DNA from: an uncultured Roseburia sp.
Lineage (GTDB): Bacteria; Bacillota; Clostridia; Lachnospirales; Lachnospiraceae
Length of the DNA stretch: 14,384 bases
NCBI GenBank assembly: GCA_900550935.1
Contig: URUD01000059.1
Span: forward strand, 1-14,384
Direction: 5' to 3'
Below, piece by piece: positions 12,815 to 14,384 of this stretch (its first letter is position 1; every line of letters begins with the position of its first letter). A program made the position numbers and the translations under genes. The notes under the pieces were generated by a model. It did not search any database and was not told the DNA's origin. It saw only the letters and a program-made list of their open reading frames with translations.

Positions 12815-12908
12815 GGAGAAAATCCGTCGGAAGAAGTCGAAAACGGCGGCATTTTGCCCGCTGCTCGCGAAACTCCGGGCGGCGACAAAAGAGAATGGAG
12901 AAGACATT

Positions 12909-14384
12909 ATGAATATCGGATATCTGGAAAGTATCTTCAGTTTCCTGGGCGGTCTCGGTATGTTCCTGTACGGCATGAGCATTATGGGCGACGGCATGCA
13001 GAAATCGGCCGGAAGTAAGCTGAACAAGTTCCTGAGAATGGTGACGGACAACCGGCTCCTTGCGGTCGGACTTGGCGCCCTGATCACCGCGATCCTGCAC
13101 AGCAGCGGAGCGACAACTGTCATGGTCGTCGGCTTTGTAAATGCCGGGATCCTGAATCTGACCCAGGCGGTCGGCGTCATCATGGGCGCGAACATCGGTA
13201 CGACGATCACCGCATGGATGGTTTCCTTAAACTCTCTGGGGGATGCGATGAAGGTTTTGCAGCCGTCGTTTTTCGCACCGCTCGTAGTTGCCATCGGTGC
13301 CGCGTTTTTGATGTTTTCCAAGAAGAAAAAGGAGAGTCTGGTCGGTGAGGTCTGTATCGGTGTCGGACTCCTGTTTGTGGGACTGACGTTTATGTCAAGT
13401 TCCGTCGCTCCGTACACGGATGCTCCGATCTTTGCGAAGGCATTTGCGGTTCTCGGAAGAAATCCGATCCTGGGAATCATGGCCGGAGCGCTTGTAACTG
13501 CGATCATCCAGAGCTCCACCGCTTCTGTCGGTATCTTACAGACTCTGGCGATGAGCGGAGTGGTATCCGCAAATGCCGCGATTTATATTACCCTTGGACA
13601 GAATATCGGATCCTGTCTGACTGCGCTTTTATCGAGTGCAGGCGCAAGCCGGAATGCGAAGCGCGCTTCGGTGATCCACCTGACGTTCAACAGTTTCGGT
13701 GCGATCGTCTTCGGGATCGGAATGTATGTGATCTCCATGATGCGCCCGGATATTGCTCAGGGAAGTATCAATGCGTTGCAGATCTCGATCTTCCACACGT
13801 TTTTCAACCTGACGAACACCCTGCTGCTATTCCCGTTTGCAAAACAGCTCGTTGCGTTCTCCGGTCTGATCGTGCGTGAGACAGAGGAGGACGAGAAGAA
13901 AGAGGAGAAAAAGGAAGACGAGCTTCCGGTTCTCGACGAACGTATCTTCAAATCCCCGACCTTTGCCCTTGAAGTCGGTGTGATGGAAGTCGTTCATATG
14001 GGTAAGATGGCCCTTGCAAACTTAAAGCTTGCAACAAGCGTCCTTCTGGAAAACAAATATGAATGTCTGGATGAGGTTTTTAAGAACGAGACAGAGATCG
14101 ATATTTTAAATAAGAAGCTGACCGAATATCTCATCAAGGTCAACAATCTCTCTTTAAACGAGAAGCAGAAGGTGCAGGTCAGCAATCTGTTTTACAGCAT
14201 CAGCGACTTAGAGCGCGTTGGCGACCATGCGGAAAACCTCGCAGAGGCAGCTCAGTATCTGAAGGAACATCAGCTTGCTTTTTCTGAGACGGGTATCGAG
14301 GACCTTAAAGAAATCTCCGTAGCGGCCATCGGTGCGGTGGATCATGCAGTCGCAGCCAGAAATGATGGCAATATGGAAGATATC
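12909..14384 (+). CDS. Na+/phosphate cotransporter with PhoU-like tail, 3' end outside the window
   Basis: The first 492 codons of a NptA/YjbB-type sodium-phosphate symporter, open to the window end. The two inverted family repeats are plain: HSSGATT (64-70) with GANIGTT (93-99), and QSSTAS (201-206) with GQNIGSC (230-236). About eight membrane segments fill 1-320. A highly charged linker (EEDEKKEEKKEDE, 326-338) leads to a cytoplasmic PhoU-like helical domain (from about 350) with DLERVGDHAENLAE (433-446), the PhoU signature. Usual family length is about 540-600 residues, so 50-100 are missing. GGAG (12897-12900) lies 8 nt before the ATG. The frame stays open upstream to an ATG at 12804, but that lies on the -10 and has no ribosome site. 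Codon use is visibly richer in G and C at third positions (GGC, CTC, GCG, GTC) than in the other genes. Confidence 0.92.
   Translation, partial: MNIGYLESIFSFLGGLGMFLYGMSIMGDGMQKSAGSKLNKFLRMVTDNRLLAVGLGALITAILHSSGATTVMVVGFVNAGILNLTQAVGVIMGANIGTTITAWMVSLNSLGDAMKVLQPSFFAPLVVAIGAAFLMFSKKKKESLVGEVCIGVGLLFVGLTFMSSSVAPYTDAPIFAKAFAVLGRNPILGIMAGALVTAIIQSSTASVGILQTLAMSGVVSANAAIYITLGQNIGSCLTALLSSAGASRNAKRASVIHLTFNSFGAIVFGIGMYVISMMRPDIAQGSINALQISIFHTFFNLTNTLLLFPFAKQLVAFSGLIVRETEEDEKKEEKKEDELPVLDERIFKSPTFALEVGVMEVVHMGKMALANLKLATSVLLENKYECLDEVFKNETEIDILNKKLTEYLIKVNNLSLNEKQKVQVSNLFYSISDLERVGDHAENLAEAAQYLKEHQLAFSETGIEDLKEISVAAIGAVDHAVAARNDGNMEDI

Noticed and set aside
12794..13519. Long minus-strand open frame of 241 codons under the phosphate transporter
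   Set aside because: It is antisense to clearly recognisable Na/Pi cotransporter motifs. The peptide is low-complexity and matches no family; the openness follows from the GC-rich codon use of the + strand gene.

Overview
The window looks like chromosome from a Gram-positive, strictly anaerobic gut Firmicute of the Lachnospiraceae (Roseburia/Agathobacter/Lachnospira type). This is inferred from an iron-hydrogenase-like protein, an AT-leaning sequence with strong AGGAGG ribosome sites, extended -10 promoters, and a flagellin lysine-N-methylase homologue that hints at motility. I cannot name a species. No rRNA, tRNA, CRISPR array, insertion sequence or phage gene was seen. Apart from two doubtful minus-strand ORFs (1-141 and about 9072-9272), all genes lie on the + strand.

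Layout. (1) 1-298: AT-rich intergenic DNA with a consensus extended -10 promoter whose -35 is overlapped by a Rex-like palindrome, followed by a ~95-nt leader. (2) 299-2215: a soluble sensory protein that joins ferredoxin clusters, an iron-hydrogenase-like H-cluster domain, a second Fe-S module and a chemoreceptor signalling hairpin. (3) 2217-5937: a terminator, a promoter, then an operon of a polar amino acid ABC transporter (a substrate-binding/permease fusion plus its ATPase) and a xanthine/uracil-type permease. The binding domain of the fusion appears circularly permuted. (4) 5921-7172: a promoter, a FlK-like hotdog thioesterase and a ZIP metal transporter. (5) 7158-9069: a promoter, an eight-cysteine putative zinc protein, a strong terminator, a membrane DUF218 protein and a coupled RNase H with an N-terminal caulimovirus-VI-like domain. 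(6) 9072-10519: a doubtful small minus-strand ORF and a GntR/AraR-type repressor. (7) 10507-12703: a promoter, a two-helix membrane protein, a terminator, a FliB-like protein and a membrane-anchored N-acetylmuramoyl-L-alanine amidase. (8) 12704-14384: a regulatory region with Pho-box-like 11-bp-spaced repeats and a perfect 8-bp inverted repeat around the -10, then a Na+/phosphate cotransporter with a PhoU-like tail that runs off the window.

Best leads: the hydrogenase-chemoreceptor fusion with its candidate Rex operator (redox or H2 sensing linked to chemotaxis), the circularly permuted substrate-binding domain fused to its permease, and the layered promoter of the phosphate transporter. The other genes look like ordinary housekeeping or accessory genes.
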